From the NCBI RefSeq assembly GCF_006716485.1, contig NZ_VFPD01000003.1:1-64000 (forward strand): a stretch of 64,000 bases of DNA, read 5' to 3'. Below are positions 8,318 through 17,843 of this stretch, in pieces. Position 1 is the stretch's first letter. The number at the start of each line of letters is the position of its first letter. The notes under the pieces are model-generated. The model saw nothing but the letters and a program-made list of their open reading frames with translations, ran no database searches and had not been told where the DNA came from. The translations under genes were made by a program, and so were the position numbers. This DNA comes from Chryseobacterium aquifrigidense (GTDB taxonomy: Bacteria > Bacteroidota > Bacteroidia > Flavobacteriales > Weeksellaceae).

Positions 8318-8839
8318 TTAGTAATATTTTCTATATTCTATAATATTCAGATCGGTAAGATGATTCTTCTGTTTTTTATATTTTTTTGCAGGAATAAAGC
8401 CTAGCTTTTCCGGAATTTTTCTGCTGGCTCTATTGTCTTCATCTACAGGATATAAAATATAGTTTAAAGTAAAATTCTTTTCCAGAAATTCTATCAGGGC
8501 CGTTATGATTTCAGTCCCTAATCCTTTCCCCTGAGAACTCTTTTTTAGCCATAAGCCAAGTTCAACAGATTCTTCTGTTATGTTATGCATCCCGCAACAT
8601 CCTATAAAATCCCTATCAGAATCAATAGCAGCCATTACAAGATCTGTGTTTTGTAATAAAGTTCTTTTTGATTCATTCACAAAGGTGATTATATCCTGTC
8701 TATTCCCTTGCGGGTTAAAAGGCATATATCTGGTCACCTCATTGGTAAAATGTTCCAAAATATCATCGATGTGTAAGTCTTTAACAGGACTTAAGGTCAG
8801 ACGTTTTGTTTTGATTTCTATGCTCTGGCTTAATATCAT
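8318..8839 (-). CDS. GNAT-family N-acetyltransferase (RimJ/RimL type)
   Basis: A 173-aa acetyltransferase expected to transfer acetyl from acetyl-CoA to an amine. The opening IKTKRLTLSPV is typical of the RimJ/RimL branch. The acetyl-CoA pyrophosphate-binding motif A is SSQGKGLGTEI at about residues 107-117. The Asn-containing segment DEDNRASRKIPEKLGF near the C-terminus is the usual alpha4/beta5 region. Members modify ribosomal protein N-termini or small molecules; the substrate here cannot be told. It stands alone, with intergenic space on both sides. Confidence 0.85.
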   Translation of the reverse strand: MILSQSIEIKTKRLTLSPVKDLHIDDILEHFTNEVTRYMPFNPQGNRQDIITFVNESKRTLLQNTDLVMAAIDSDRDFIGCCGMHNITEESVELGLWLKKSSQGKGLGTEIITALIEFLEKNFTLNYILYPVDEDNRASRKIPEKLGFIPAKKYKKQKNHLTDLNIIEYRKYY

Positions 8840-8948
8840 AATTAAATAATTGATCCTTTTTATTAAATTAATAGAATGGTTCTGAATTAAGAGTAAAGCT
8901 GTTAAAAACTTTATTTATTATCTTTTTATTAATGTAAATTTATATTTT

Positions 8949-8983
8949 TTTGCAAGATTTATAAAAGCGTATTTGTAAATTTG
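8949..8983 (+). promoter_or_regulatory. flavobacterial promoter for the EamA transporter
   Basis: A -33 box TTTG (8949-8952), 23 bases, then a perfect -7 box TAAATTTG (8976-8983). The start codon of the transporter is 27 bases after the -7 box, giving a leader of about 20 bases. Confidence 0.7.
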
Positions 8984-9010
8984 CACGTTAAAATAAAAAG
9001 GGGATAGGGT

Positions 9011-9889
9011 ATGCATAAATTGGCACTTTTCAGATTGCATTTAATAGTATTTTTGTGGGGGTTCACTGCAATTTTAGGAAAACTGATTCAGGCCAATGCT
9101 CAGATTCTGGTGTTTTACAGAATGTTGTTTGCCTCTGTTTTTCTTTACTTATTTATCCGGATTTTTAAAAAGGAGAGCATAAAGGTCTCCAAAAAAATAT
9201 TTTTTCAACTGGCAGCCATAGGTTTTGCCATGGCACTTCATTGGTATTGCTTTTTTTATTCTATTAAAGTTTCCAATGTTTCTATTGCCTTAAGCTGTCT
9301 CTCATTATCTACGCTTTTTGCCTCCATTCTCGAGCCTATTATTTTTAAAAGGAAAATTGATGTATCTGAAGTGTTAATGGGAACTGTTATTGTCGCCTGT
9401 ATACTATTGATCTTTAAAACAGAATTTCATTTTAAGGAGGGTATTATGTATGGAATTCTGTGCGCTATATTCGGGACTGTTTTTTCTGTTTTTAATGGTA
9501 AGATGTTTGGGAAAACAAGTTCAGGAAATATCATTTTTTATGAAATATTCTGCGGTTGGTTCATTTTAATGATATTTTATTTGCTTTCAGGGCAAATTTT
9601 TCAGATGAATGAAATAAACTACAGAGATCTGGCGTTAATATGCTTGTTAGCCAGTGTTTTTACAGCTTTTCCAATGCTGGAATCTGTGAATTTAATGAAA
9701 TATATATCACCCTTCACTTTAATTTTAACAGTTAATTTAGAACCTGTCTACGGAATTATACTAGCTTTTTTTATCTTTGGGGAATCAGAACATATGAGCC
9801 CTATATTTTATATTGCTTCAGGTGTTATGATACTGGCAATCATTGCAAACGGATTAATAAAAGCCAGAAAAACTAAAAACTTAAACTAA
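9011..9889 (+). CDS. EamA/DMT-family inner-membrane exporter
   Basis: A 292-aa inner-membrane protein of the drug/metabolite transporter superfamily with about ten hydrophobic segments in two EamA repeats. Visible landmarks are an early Trp-Gly (VFLWGFTAILGKL), YRMLFASVF after helix 2, and in the second half EPVYGIILAFFIFGE, which is typical of the repeat end. Substrates of this family include amino acids and metabolites; none can be assigned. It begins an apparent cluster with the PorV-like gene (13-base gap), although the functional link is not obvious. Confidence 0.88.
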   Translation: MHKLALFRLHLIVFLWGFTAILGKLIQANAQILVFYRMLFASVFLYLFIRIFKKESIKVSKKIFFQLAAIGFAMALHWYCFFYSIKVSNVSIALSCLSLSTLFASILEPIIFKRKIDVSEVLMGTVIVACILLIFKTEFHFKEGIMYGILCAIFGTVFSVFNGKMFGKTSSGNIIFYEIFCGWFILMIFYLLSGQIFQMNEINYRDLALICLLASVFTAFPMLESVNLMKYISPFTLILTVNLEPVYGIILAFFIFGESEHMSPIFYIASGVMILAIIANGLIKARKTKNLN

Positions 9890-9902
9890 GCATCAAATTT
9901 AT

Positions 9903-10985
9903 ATGATGAAAAAATATTTTTTACTTGCATTTTCACTGCTGTTTGGGCTTTCTCAATCTCAGATTATCAGGAAATATTCCAATGAATTCTTAAATATCGG
10001 TGCCGGAGCAAGAGGTCTTGCAATGGGAGGAGCAGTAATTACGAACCAGGATGACGTATATTCTCCAATGTGGAACCCTGCCGGTTTAATGTCAATTGAA
10101 AGAGACTGGCAAGGGGCAGCAATGCATGCAGAATACTTCGAGTCCATTGCAAAATATGACTATCTGGCCTATGCAAAAGTACTTGAAGAAGGTGTTTTTG
10201 GGGTTTCGGTAGTAAGGCTTGGAGTAGATAATATTTTGAATACTACCCAAATGATTGATTCTGAAGGAAACATTGATTATGATAAAATTACCAAGTTTTC
10301 TCAGTCCGACTATGCTGCTATTCTTTCTTATGCTTTCCGACCGGGAGGAAATCCAAAATTGGATGTAGGGGTGAATGCTAAAATAGTTTATAGAAATGTA
10401 GGTAAATTTGCGAATGGTTATGGTTTTGGTTTCGATGTCGGAGCAATTTACAAGGCAGATAACGGATGGAAGTTCGGGGGAATGGTAAGAGATATTACAA
10501 CTACGGTAAACTTCTGGACGATTAATCAGAAAGAACTTTCTACTGTTGTAAACGGGGAAGAGTTTAACCCTGCACCTAAAGATAAGCTGGAACTTACGAT
10601 GCCTAAGCTGAATGTAGGTGCCAGCAAATTATTCGAAATTAATAGCAGTGTGTATGTATTACCGGAAGCAGGGATCAATGTTGATTTTGCTAAAACTGCA
10701 TCTTTAATTTCAACAGATTTTGCCAGTATCAGTCCATATGCCGGAGCTGAACTGGGATATCAGAAAATGATTTTTGTGAGATTGGGGATCAACAGATTCC
10801 AGTCTATTACAGATATAGAAGACCTTAAGAGAAAAGTTTCTTTCCAGCCGAGTGCAGGTCTTGGGATCAGATATAGAGGGCTTACACTGGATTATGCAAT
10901 TACGAATTCAGGGATTGGCGGATCTAATTTCTATTCCAATTTCTTCTCATTAAAACTGGATATGGGAGCATTTAGAAACGATTAA
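9903..10985 (+). CDS. PorV/PorQ-family outer-membrane protein, PorV2-like
   Basis: A 360-aa outer-membrane beta-barrel of the FadL-like PorV/PorQ family. A signal peptide ends near residue 19 (LSQSQ). The family hallmark is at about 31-47: NIGAGARGLAMGGA followed by YSPMWNPAGL. In the type IX system PorV shuttles cargo from the translocon to the attachment complex; a second paralogue (PorV2) is common in gliding and non-gliding flavobacteria. The following genes, a secreted protein and a T9SS cargo, fit a secretion role. Which paralogue this is cannot be decided without comparison with the genome's other PorV. A second ATG three bases downstream is equally possible as start. Confidence 0.82.
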   Translation: MMKKYFLLAFSLLFGLSQSQIIRKYSNEFLNIGAGARGLAMGGAVITNQDDVYSPMWNPAGLMSIERDWQGAAMHAEYFESIAKYDYLAYAKVLEEGVFGVSVVRLGVDNILNTTQMIDSEGNIDYDKITKFSQSDYAAILSYAFRPGGNPKLDVGVNAKIVYRNVGKFANGYGFGFDVGAIYKADNGWKFGGMVRDITTTVNFWTINQKELSTVVNGEEFNPAPKDKLELTMPKLNVGASKLFEINSSVYVLPEAGINVDFAKTASLISTDFASISPYAGAELGYQKMIFVRLGINRFQSITDIEDLKRKVSFQPSAGLGIRYRGLTLDYAITNSGIGGSNFYSNFFSLKLDMGAFRND

Positions 10986-10995
10986 AATTATAAAA

Positions 10996-11739
10996 ATGAA
11001 AAAGTTATCAATATTGGTGATGGCTGTTTGTTCAACAATGGCTTTCGCACAAAAGGTTTCAGATTATAAATATGTTGCAGTTCCCGAAAAATTTCAGACT
11101 TTCAACGGAGATTACGGATTAAAAAACTCTTTTGTTAAAGCTCTGACAGAAAGAAAATATATAATTCTTCCTATCATTAAAGATAACTGGCCGTCTGAAG
11201 CAAAAATCAATTATTGTAATGTGATTACAGCAGATGTTCTCAATGATAAAAGTATATTTAAAAATAAACTGATATTACAGTTTAAAGATTGTAATAACAA
11301 CCTGATACTGGAGTCTAAAGGGAGTTCAAATATTAAAGAATTTGAAGAAGGATTAGGTGAAGCATTGAAACTGGCTTTAATAAAAGTACCAGCTTCCAAT
11401 CCGGTTGCCCTACTTCCTGCATCCGGTAATACTGTTCAGAATTCATCTTCTGAGCCTGTAGTGGCTGTAGCATCTGCAACAACTCCGGAATCAAGTAATT
11501 ACTCGAATGGGAAACTGAATCTTCAGAAGATACAGATTGATCCTAGCCAGTTTATTTTGGCAAAGTCTGGCAGCTCTGTACCTTTTGCGGTTTTCAAAGC
11601 AACATCAAAGAACGCTGTCTTCCTTGTAAAAATGGCTGATGGAAATACTACCATCGGATATTTTGAAAACGGAAATATTGTGATAGATATTCCACAGACT
11701 GACGGAAGATACTCCAAAGAAGTTTTTGCTGCTAAATAA
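10996..11739 (+). CDS. secreted protein of unknown function
   Basis: A 247-aa protein with a signal peptide cleaved after about residue 18 (TMAFAQ). No known domain is recognised. The first half is a compact alpha/beta-looking region with two cysteines (INYC, FKDC); the middle is a Ser/Ala/Pro-rich linker (about residues 130-165); the C-terminal part ends in short beta-strand-like stretches. It lies 10 bases after the PorV-like gene and is followed by a terminator, so the two are probably cotranscribed and may act together at the outer membrane. This is inference from position only. Confidence 0.75.
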   Translation: MKKLSILVMAVCSTMAFAQKVSDYKYVAVPEKFQTFNGDYGLKNSFVKALTERKYIILPIIKDNWPSEAKINYCNVITADVLNDKSIFKNKLILQFKDCNNNLILESKGSSNIKEFEEGLGEALKLALIKVPASNPVALLPASGNTVQNSSSEPVVAVASATTPESSNYSNGKLNLQKIQIDPSQFILAKSGSSVPFAVFKATSKNAVFLVKMADGNTTIGYFENGNIVIDIPQTDGRYSKEVFAAK

Positions 11740-11765
11740 TTTACATCAATAATAAAAAACAGATC

Positions 11766-11806
11766 ATCCTTAATTCATAACTTTTTAGAATTAAGGATTT
11801 ATTTTA
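11766..11806 (+). terminator. terminator after the PorV-like operon
   Basis: An 11-bp perfect stem ATCCTTAATTC (11766-11776) / GAATTAAGGAT (11788-11798) followed by a T-rich tail. It separates the PorV-like pair from the cargo gene. Confidence 0.75.
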
Positions 11807-11816
11807 ACTAATAGCT

Positions 11817-14681
11817 ATGAAAAAAGTTTACATTTCTATACTGGCAATACTGTCAGTATTTTCGAGCGCACAAAGTGTATTTAATACCCAGTTAAACGAA
11901 ATTAATTTTGGGGCTTCCAGTGATCCTGATAGTTTTATAAAATACAATAATCATATTCTTTTCACAGCCACCAAGTCTACAGAGGAAGGAAGGGAACTGT
12001 GGAGCTTTGATCCGGGTACTCAAAAATCAATTCTGCTGAAGAATGTTTTTCCGGGATACAGCATTGGGATGGCTGGAGATCCGTCTTTTATGAGGCTCAA
12101 TAATAAAATTTACTTTATTGCTGTACAAAGCAATAGCTCGTCCAATAATCAGCTTTGGGTCACAGACGGAACCACGGTAGGAACATCCAAGGTAAAAGAT
12201 CTGAATTTTGAGTTTTCGGTGGCTGCAACTGCTGCGGTTGGAAATAATATCTTTTTCTACCACCACAATGAACTTTGGTCTTACAATACCGTTACAGATA
12301 GCCTGCAGCTATTAAAAACATTTCAATATTCCGGTGATGTAAAAATGTATACCATGAATAATACTTTGTTCCTGGCCGCAGATGACGGCACACATGGAAA
12401 AGAGATATGGAAATCAGATGGAACCGTTGCCGGAACATCTTTATTAAAGGATATTGTTCCCAATGCAGGTGGAAGTATTAATGGCGATTTTAAAGCACTG
12501 ATCTTTAAAAATAAACTATACTTCGTTGTTAATCTTGGAACAGGAACAGCGGGATATGAATTATATTCAACAGATGGAACGGAAGCGGGAACAGTATCCA
12601 TAAAATCTGTAGGTTATCCGCAGCTGGAAGGAGCTGCCGCTGATAATTATTTTGTTTTTACAGGATTTGATGCAGCAAATGGCTATGAACCATGGGTTTC
12701 TGATGGAACAACGGCAGGAACTTATCTGTTGAAAAATCTAATGCCTGGAGCTACAAGTTCTATGGCAATGAAGAAATTTGTAAAATATAATAACAAAATA
12801 TTCTTTGAAAGTAGTGCCAACGGTGTTAACTCTATGTATGGTAATTATATCTGGGAAACAGATGGTACAGAAGCCGGATCTGTTCTGTTCAATACGCACG
12901 CAGGAGCTTTGATTTATGGAAACAGCTCAGATAATAATCATTTGATTCTTACGATGGCTAATTATGGAAACAGATATTGGATAGTGAATGGAAATTCTTC
13001 ACAGAGTTTTGAGATTTCAGGACTTGGAATGCCAAATAATAATAGTTTTGTAGACCTGAATTCTAAAATTTATCTTACCGGAAATACCCCTAAATATGGC
13101 ACTGAACTATTTTCACTAAACCCGGTGACCCATCAGACTGCAATAGCTTCGGACATCAGTAGATTTGAAAGTTCTTTGCCTCATGCATTTCAGGTACTGA
13201 ATGATGATCTTATTTTCATTGCGACAGACAGACAGTATAACAGCCAGATTTATAAGAGAAATAAAATCACACAGCAGATTGAGAGAATATCCAGCTTTGG
13301 AGGAAATTCGTTTATAGGTATGGGCAGTGACTTTAATGACAATTTCATTAAAGTAGGAAACTATCTTTACACTCCGGAAGCAGCTTACAGAACAGATGGT
13401 ACAGAAGCCAATACTTTGTCAATATCATCCCCCAATATTACCAGCAGGGTACCGTATACCAGCTTGAACGATAATACATTGCTTTTTGCCGGATATAATA
13501 ATGTGGTAGGAACTGAACTTTGGAAGATTGACAATACTTCCAATACTGTTAGTATGGTCAAAGATATTTCCCAGGATAATATGGGAAGTCTTTATTCTGT
13601 AGATTCAAAAACTGCAATACTGAATGGTTTTGCTTATTTTGTGGCAAAAGATAATGGAAAACTGGGGATCTGGAAAACAGATGCTACTGAAGCCAATACC
13701 CAAAAGGTAATACAGTTCTCCTATCAGGATGGGACAGATGGAGATATTAAAGTACTGAACGCTTTTAATAATAAATTATTCTTTACAAAACAACAGGAAA
13801 ATACTCCTTCGAATTACAGCTCTGGGCAAAACGAACTTTGGATTTCAAACGGTAATCAGGCATCTGCTACATTACTGAAATCTTACGCTGCGCCTTATGG
13901 CTCTTCAAGTATTGCGAGAGAAACAATAATATTTAATAATAAACTTTTTTATGTCACTTCAGGTTATCCTTCTCCAGCGCTGCATTCTACAGATGGAACA
14001 GTGGCAGGGACAGAACAGATACTAGCGGGAAACTTTTTGGGTGATGTAAAATTTAAAAAATGTGGGAATCAGTTATTTTTTACCAATAACAATAGTACAC
14101 AGTTGTGGAAAACAGATGGAACAGCGAATGGCACATCTGATTTATCCCAAAATTTTTCTTCAGTGAAAGATATGACGTGTGCCAACAATTATCTTTACTT
14201 TCTTAATGGGGATTCCCAAAAGGTATGGAAAAGTGACGGTGTTTCAACTTCTCCGATGGATATTTTCGTGACAAACGATGATAATCAGCTGTTGGTTAAT
14301 GAAAATATTCAGAAAATGGGAACAGATGGCGGGAAATTATTTCTGACCATGAATACCAAAGAACATGGAAGTGAATTGTATGTAGTGACTGATCCACTGC
14401 CTGTTTATCTTGCAACCCATGAAATATCAGGCGCAGAAAGTAAAAGAGGAAATGCAGATCTGCAGATTTATCCTAATCCTGTTTCAGAATATTTTTCAAT
14501 AAAACTGAACGAAAATTCTAAAATAGAAAACGTGAAAATTTTTGATGCCTCCGGAAAACTTGTGAAGAATATTATCTACAATAATAAAAATATTGATGTA
14601 GCAGAACTTCCATCAGGAATATATTTTGTTAAGTTAAAAACAAATAAAGGGGAATATGTAGGTAAGATTATAAAAAAATAA
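11817..14681 (+). CDS. ELWxxDGT-repeat protein with T9SS C-terminal signal
   Basis: A 954-aa secreted protein. A signal peptide ends near residue 18 (FSSAQ). Most of the protein is a series of ELWxxDGT-type repeats (LWVTDGT, IWKSDGT, LYSTDGT, PWVSDGT, IWETDGT, LWKTDGT) with AGT and SILLKD-like strands between them, likely forming beta-propeller blades. The last 75 residues are a type A T9SS sorting domain (IYPNPVSEYFSIK, then IFDASGKLVK, LPSGIYFVKL and a final KIIKK), so it should cross the outer membrane through T9SS and be attached or released. The ligand or enzymatic role is unknown. Its position after the PorV-like gene supports coupled function. Confidence 0.93.
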   Translation: MKKVYISILAILSVFSSAQSVFNTQLNEINFGASSDPDSFIKYNNHILFTATKSTEEGRELWSFDPGTQKSILLKNVFPGYSIGMAGDPSFMRLNNKIYFIAVQSNSSSNNQLWVTDGTTVGTSKVKDLNFEFSVAATAAVGNNIFFYHHNELWSYNTVTDSLQLLKTFQYSGDVKMYTMNNTLFLAADDGTHGKEIWKSDGTVAGTSLLKDIVPNAGGSINGDFKALIFKNKLYFVVNLGTGTAGYELYSTDGTEAGTVSIKSVGYPQLEGAAADNYFVFTGFDAANGYEPWVSDGTTAGTYLLKNLMPGATSSMAMKKFVKYNNKIFFESSANGVNSMYGNYIWETDGTEAGSVLFNTHAGALIYGNSSDNNHLILTMANYGNRYWIVNGNSSQSFEISGLGMPNNNSFVDLNSKIYLTGNTPKYGTELFSLNPVTHQTAIASDISRFESSLPHAFQVLNDDLIFIATDRQYNSQIYKRNKITQQIERISSFGGNSFIGMGSDFNDNFIKVGNYLYTPEAAYRTDGTEANTLSISSPNITSRVPYTSLNDNTLLFAGYNNVVGTELWKIDNTSNTVSMVKDISQDNMGSLYSVDSKTAILNGFAYFVAKDNGKLGIWKTDATEANTQKVIQFSYQDGTDGDIKVLNAFNNKLFFTKQQENTPSNYSSGQNELWISNGNQASATLLKSYAAPYGSSSIARETIIFNNKLFYVTSGYPSPALHSTDGTVAGTEQILAGNFLGDVKFKKCGNQLFFTNNNSTQLWKTDGTANGTSDLSQNFSSVKDMTCANNYLYFLNGDSQKVWKSDGVSTSPMDIFVTNDDNQLLVNENIQKMGTDGGKLFLTMNTKEHGSELYVVTDPLPVYLATHEISGAESKRGNADLQIYPNPVSEYFSIKLNENSKIENVKIFDASGKLVKNIIYNNKNIDVAELPSGIYFVKLKTNKGEYVGKIIKK

Positions 14682-14688
14682 TACGTGT

Positions 14689-14713
14689 AAAAGGCTCTTA
14701 AAAAGAGCCTTTT
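14689..14713 (+). terminator. terminator after the ELWxxDGT cargo gene
   Basis: AAAAGGCTCTT / AAGAGCCTTTT, an 11-bp stem with a three-base loop, starting eight bases after the stop codon. Confidence 0.85.
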
Positions 14714-15071
14714 ATAATATATATGCTGATGTGTTTTTCATTTTTGAAACTTTAAACATTCCATCCTTTAGCTATGGAAAGTAATCTAACCATTGATGGA
14801 AAATGATACCGTTAAAATAGGTGTAAAAATGAGAAAAATTTTCACAGTATTATTGTTATTAGTTGATAACTCTAATTTATGAAAAAAATACATATAATAA
14901 TATTTTTAAGTAAAATATTTATTTATTTAGGTGTTTTGTTGCTGTGTTAGTGTTATATCAGGAGGAATTTTAGTTTTTGTCTCATTTTGATAAAATAGAA
15001 ATATCTTATGAAATCTTACGAATAAGCATCTTTTATTTGTGGTAACTTCACCACTGTAGTAAGCGGGATCA
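14714..15071. other. intergenic, no gene seen
   Basis: About 360 A+T-rich bases between the convergent cargo gene and uvrC. No stem, repeat or promoter pair was recognised. A 17-codon frame beginning like a signal peptide (14829-14882) is too short to call a gene. Confidence 0.5.
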
Positions 15072-16865
15072 TTAATTAGCATTAAAAAACGCCCAAACTA
15101 CCTTAGCTTTACTTTTACCCAGAATTTCTTCCAGGGTTTCCAGATTAGCTTCTTTGATTCGTTTTACAGATTTCAGTTTAGACAGAAGTAATTCAATAGT
15201 TTTTTCTCCCACACCAGGAATTTCCTCCAGCTCAGATTTTATAGTAGAATTTTTTCTTCTTGTTCTGTGATGTTTTACCCCAAATCGGTGGGCTTCATCA
15301 CGGACACGCTGAAGGATTTTCAACGTTTCAGATTTTTTATCAAGATATAAAGGAATAGGATCTTCCGGGAAGAAAATTTCTTCCAGTCTCTTGGCAATCC
15401 CTACAATGGTAATTTTTCCATAAAGTCCTAATAACCTCAGGCTTTTTACAGCAGAAGACAACTGCCCTTTTCCACCATCAATCAGAATCAGCTGAGGAAG
15501 GCTTTCCCCTTCATCCAGCATTCTTTTATAACGGCGGTAGATAACCTCTTCCATTGTTGCAAAGTCGTTTGGCCCTTCTACGGTTTTAGGGTGGAAAATT
15601 CGGTAATCTGCCTTACTTGGTTTCCCATCTTTAAAAACAACACATGCCGATACCGGATTCGTTCCCTGAATATTGGAGTTATCAAAACCTTCAATATGTC
15701 TTGGCTCTACAGGCATTCTCAACAGTTTCTGCATTTCGGCCATAATTCTGTTGGTATGTCTTTCAGGATCTACAATCTGAACCTGCTTCAGCTTTTCCAG
15801 ACGGTATTCTTTAGCATTCTTTTCAGAAAGCTCTACAATTCTTTTTTTATCTCCTACCTTGGGAACAATAAGTTTTACATTTGGAATTTCTACAGAAAGA
15901 TGAAACGGTAAAAGAACTTCCTTAGAATCTGAAGAAAACTTTTGACGGATCTCTATCAAAGCTTCCTCCATAATATCTTCATCGGTTTCCTCAAGAATCT
16001 TTTTAATTTCAGTAGTAAAACTCTGTATAATATTTCCGTTTCTGATTTTAAAGAAATTGACATATGCTGCTGTTTCATCACTGGTCATTCCGAAAACATC
16101 TACATCATCAATATTAGGGTTAACAACCGTGTTTTTAGCCTGATAATCTTCAAGAATATCCAGTCTTTCCTTAATGATCTGGGCCTCTTCAAACTTTAGG
16201 TTGGTCGCCAGTTTCATCATCTGATTCACCAGATAATCTTTTGCTTTACGGAAATCTCCTTTGATAATTCCGCGGATAGCATCTATTTTTTCGTCATAAT
16301 CTTCCTTGCTTTCAAGATCTTCACAGGGGCCTTCACAGTTTTTGATGTGATATTCCAGACAGACTTTATATTTTCCATCTGCGATCTTGGCCGGAGAAAG
16401 ATTCAGGTTGCACGTTCTAAGCTTATAGATGTGTTTTATGGTATCCAGCAATATCTTTGCAGGACGTACTTTTGCATACGGACCGTAATATTCTGATCCG
16501 TCTTTAATCATATTCCGGGTCAGAAAAATTCTGGGAAAATCTTCATTTTTGATACAAATCCATGGGTAGGTCTTGTCATCTTTCAACATGACATTATAAA
16601 ACGGCTGGTATTCTTTAATCAGATTATTTTCCAGTAAAAGTGCATCATACTCACTGTTTACAATCGTTGTTTCCAGTCGCTGGATTTTGCTGACCATTAT
16701 TTTGATCCTGTATCCTGAAAGGTTTTTGTTGAAATAGGAGAGTACCCTCTTTTTCAGATTTTTAGCTTTCCCAACATACAAAAGCTGTTCGTTTTTATCA
16801 TAATAACGATAAACGCCGGGTTCGGATGGTAAGGTTTTGAGCTGTAGTTCTAAAGAAGGATTCAT
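15072..16865 (-). CDS. uvrC: excinuclease ABC subunit C
   Basis: A 597-aa nuclease of nucleotide excision repair that makes both incisions around a lesion bound by UvrB. The GIY-YIG domain opens the protein (PGVYRYYDKNEQLLYVGKAKNL, residues 17-38). The UVR/UvrB-binding segment is near residue 220 (NLKFEEAQIIKERLDIL), the RNase H-like UvrC half contains DGGKGQLSSA at about 453, and a helix-hairpin-helix pair is at the C-terminus (LEEIPGVGEKTIELLLSK). Length matches the family. It is monocistronic in view, with a TAATTTTG -7 box on the minus strand (16870-16877) so close that the leader would be nearly absent. Confidence 0.97.
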   Translation of the reverse strand: MNPSLELQLKTLPSEPGVYRYYDKNEQLLYVGKAKNLKKRVLSYFNKNLSGYRIKIMVSKIQRLETTIVNSEYDALLLENNLIKEYQPFYNVMLKDDKTYPWICIKNEDFPRIFLTRNMIKDGSEYYGPYAKVRPAKILLDTIKHIYKLRTCNLNLSPAKIADGKYKVCLEYHIKNCEGPCEDLESKEDYDEKIDAIRGIIKGDFRKAKDYLVNQMMKLATNLKFEEAQIIKERLDILEDYQAKNTVVNPNIDDVDVFGMTSDETAAYVNFFKIRNGNIIQSFTTEIKKILEETDEDIMEEALIEIRQKFSSDSKEVLLPFHLSVEIPNVKLIVPKVGDKKRIVELSEKNAKEYRLEKLKQVQIVDPERHTNRIMAEMQKLLRMPVEPRHIEGFDNSNIQGTNPVSACVVFKDGKPSKADYRIFHPKTVEGPNDFATMEEVIYRRYKRMLDEGESLPQLILIDGGKGQLSSAVKSLRLLGLYGKITIVGIAKRLEEIFFPEDPIPLYLDKKSETLKILQRVRDEAHRFGVKHHRTRRKNSTIKSELEEIPGVGEKTIELLLSKLKSVKRIKEANLETLEEILGKSKAKVVWAFFNAN

Positions 16866-16892
16866 ATAACAAAATTAAGGAAACTTTCCCTA

Positions 16893-16931
16893 TTTAAAAA
16901 AGAAAAACCTGAAGATGACTCTACAGGTTTT
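16893..16931 (-). terminator. terminator for the 253-aa secreted-protein gene
   Basis: AAAACCTG (16904-16911) pairs with CAGGTTTT (16924-16931); on the minus strand it is followed by a T-rich run (16893-16903). It lies 20 bases past the stop codon of the minus-strand gene. Confidence 0.75.
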
Positions 16932-16951
16932 ATTTTATGGTTCAAAGTATT

Positions 16952-17713
16952 TTATCCGTTTGCCATTGCAGTATATTCACTTACAAGAAAACTGAAGTAA
17001 TCCCATTCCACAGAGTTCTTAGGATATTTTTTCATAAAATCCTGGTTATCTCCAAAAAGGAAATCGTAATTATCTTCAAAATCATCTTTATGCAGCCACA
17101 TCACTTTGTTGCCCTTTTTTACATAATAAGATTTGATAACCCCGCCTCCAAGCTGTGGAGAGCCCATTACAGAAAACCCTGTAGTTTCTTTAGCCCTCGG
17201 ATCGTGGTATACTGAAATAATATCATCAAAACCTGGGTTGATAACCTGCATCAGAAATTCCTTATCATCTTTTTTGTTCTTTAGAGAAACAGTCTGGTTG
17301 ACAAAATAAATTCTGTCATTATTGGTGTTTTTCGTCAATTTCTTAGTTCCGAAATTTCTGATATTCCCCATATATTTTGCCACTTTTGCAATCTTCTCCG
17401 CATTGCTTGGATACACATACATCTCATTGATCTGATCCGCATTGAAAGTTGCATTCTTTTTGGTAACACTGTCTTTAATAGCGACTTCGTAGATCTGTCC
17501 TTTTTTGGTTTCAATCTTATTACAGAAACCTTTGTAGGTAGTTCCGTCTTTTAGGATGATGGTAGATGTTTTCTTAGGAGATGGAGTATTAAAACCCTCA
17601 TTAAAAAGGTAAGTTTCCATTTTTTTGATATCCTCTTTAGAGTATTTTACTTTCTGCGCGAAAGCAGTTGTGCTTGCTACACATACAGCAAGAAGTAGAG
17701 TTTTCAGTCTCAT
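16952..17713 (-). CDS. secreted protein of unknown function
   Basis: A 253-aa protein with a clear signal peptide (TLLLAVCVASTTAFAQ, cut near residue 20). I do not recognise the family. It contains a short segment TIILKDGTTYKGFCNKIETKKGQIYEV and a basic middle region; one cysteine in the mature part. No lipobox, no membrane segment after the signal, and no T9SS C-terminal domain, so a periplasmic location is likely. It is divergent from hutH, upstream of uvrC on the same strand, and separated from uvrC by a terminator. Confidence 0.75.
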   Translation of the reverse strand: MRLKTLLLAVCVASTTAFAQKVKYSKEDIKKMETYLFNEGFNTPSPKKTSTIILKDGTTYKGFCNKIETKKGQIYEVAIKDSVTKKNATFNADQINEMYVYPSNAEKIAKVAKYMGNIRNFGTKKLTKNTNNDRIYFVNQTVSLKNKKDDKEFLMQVINPGFDDIISVYHDPRAKETTGFSVMGSPQLGGGVIKSYYVKKGNKVMWLHKDDFEDNYDFLFGDNQDFMKKYPKNSVEWDYFSFLVSEYTAMANG

Positions 17714-17843
17714 GTATTATTGTTTTTAATTTTCAGGGCTAAAAGTAGTAAATTATTTCGCTTGTTTTATAAAAATATAGAAGATTGAAATTTAGCTTTT
17801 CCAATTATTGTTAAATGCGTAATTTTAAGGAAATTTTTTAGAA

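Noticed and set aside
14829-14882. 17-codon frame starting MRKIFTVLLLLV, like a signal peptide
   Set aside because: Ends after 17 codons and no further coding sequence follows in any frame; no evidence that it is a gene.
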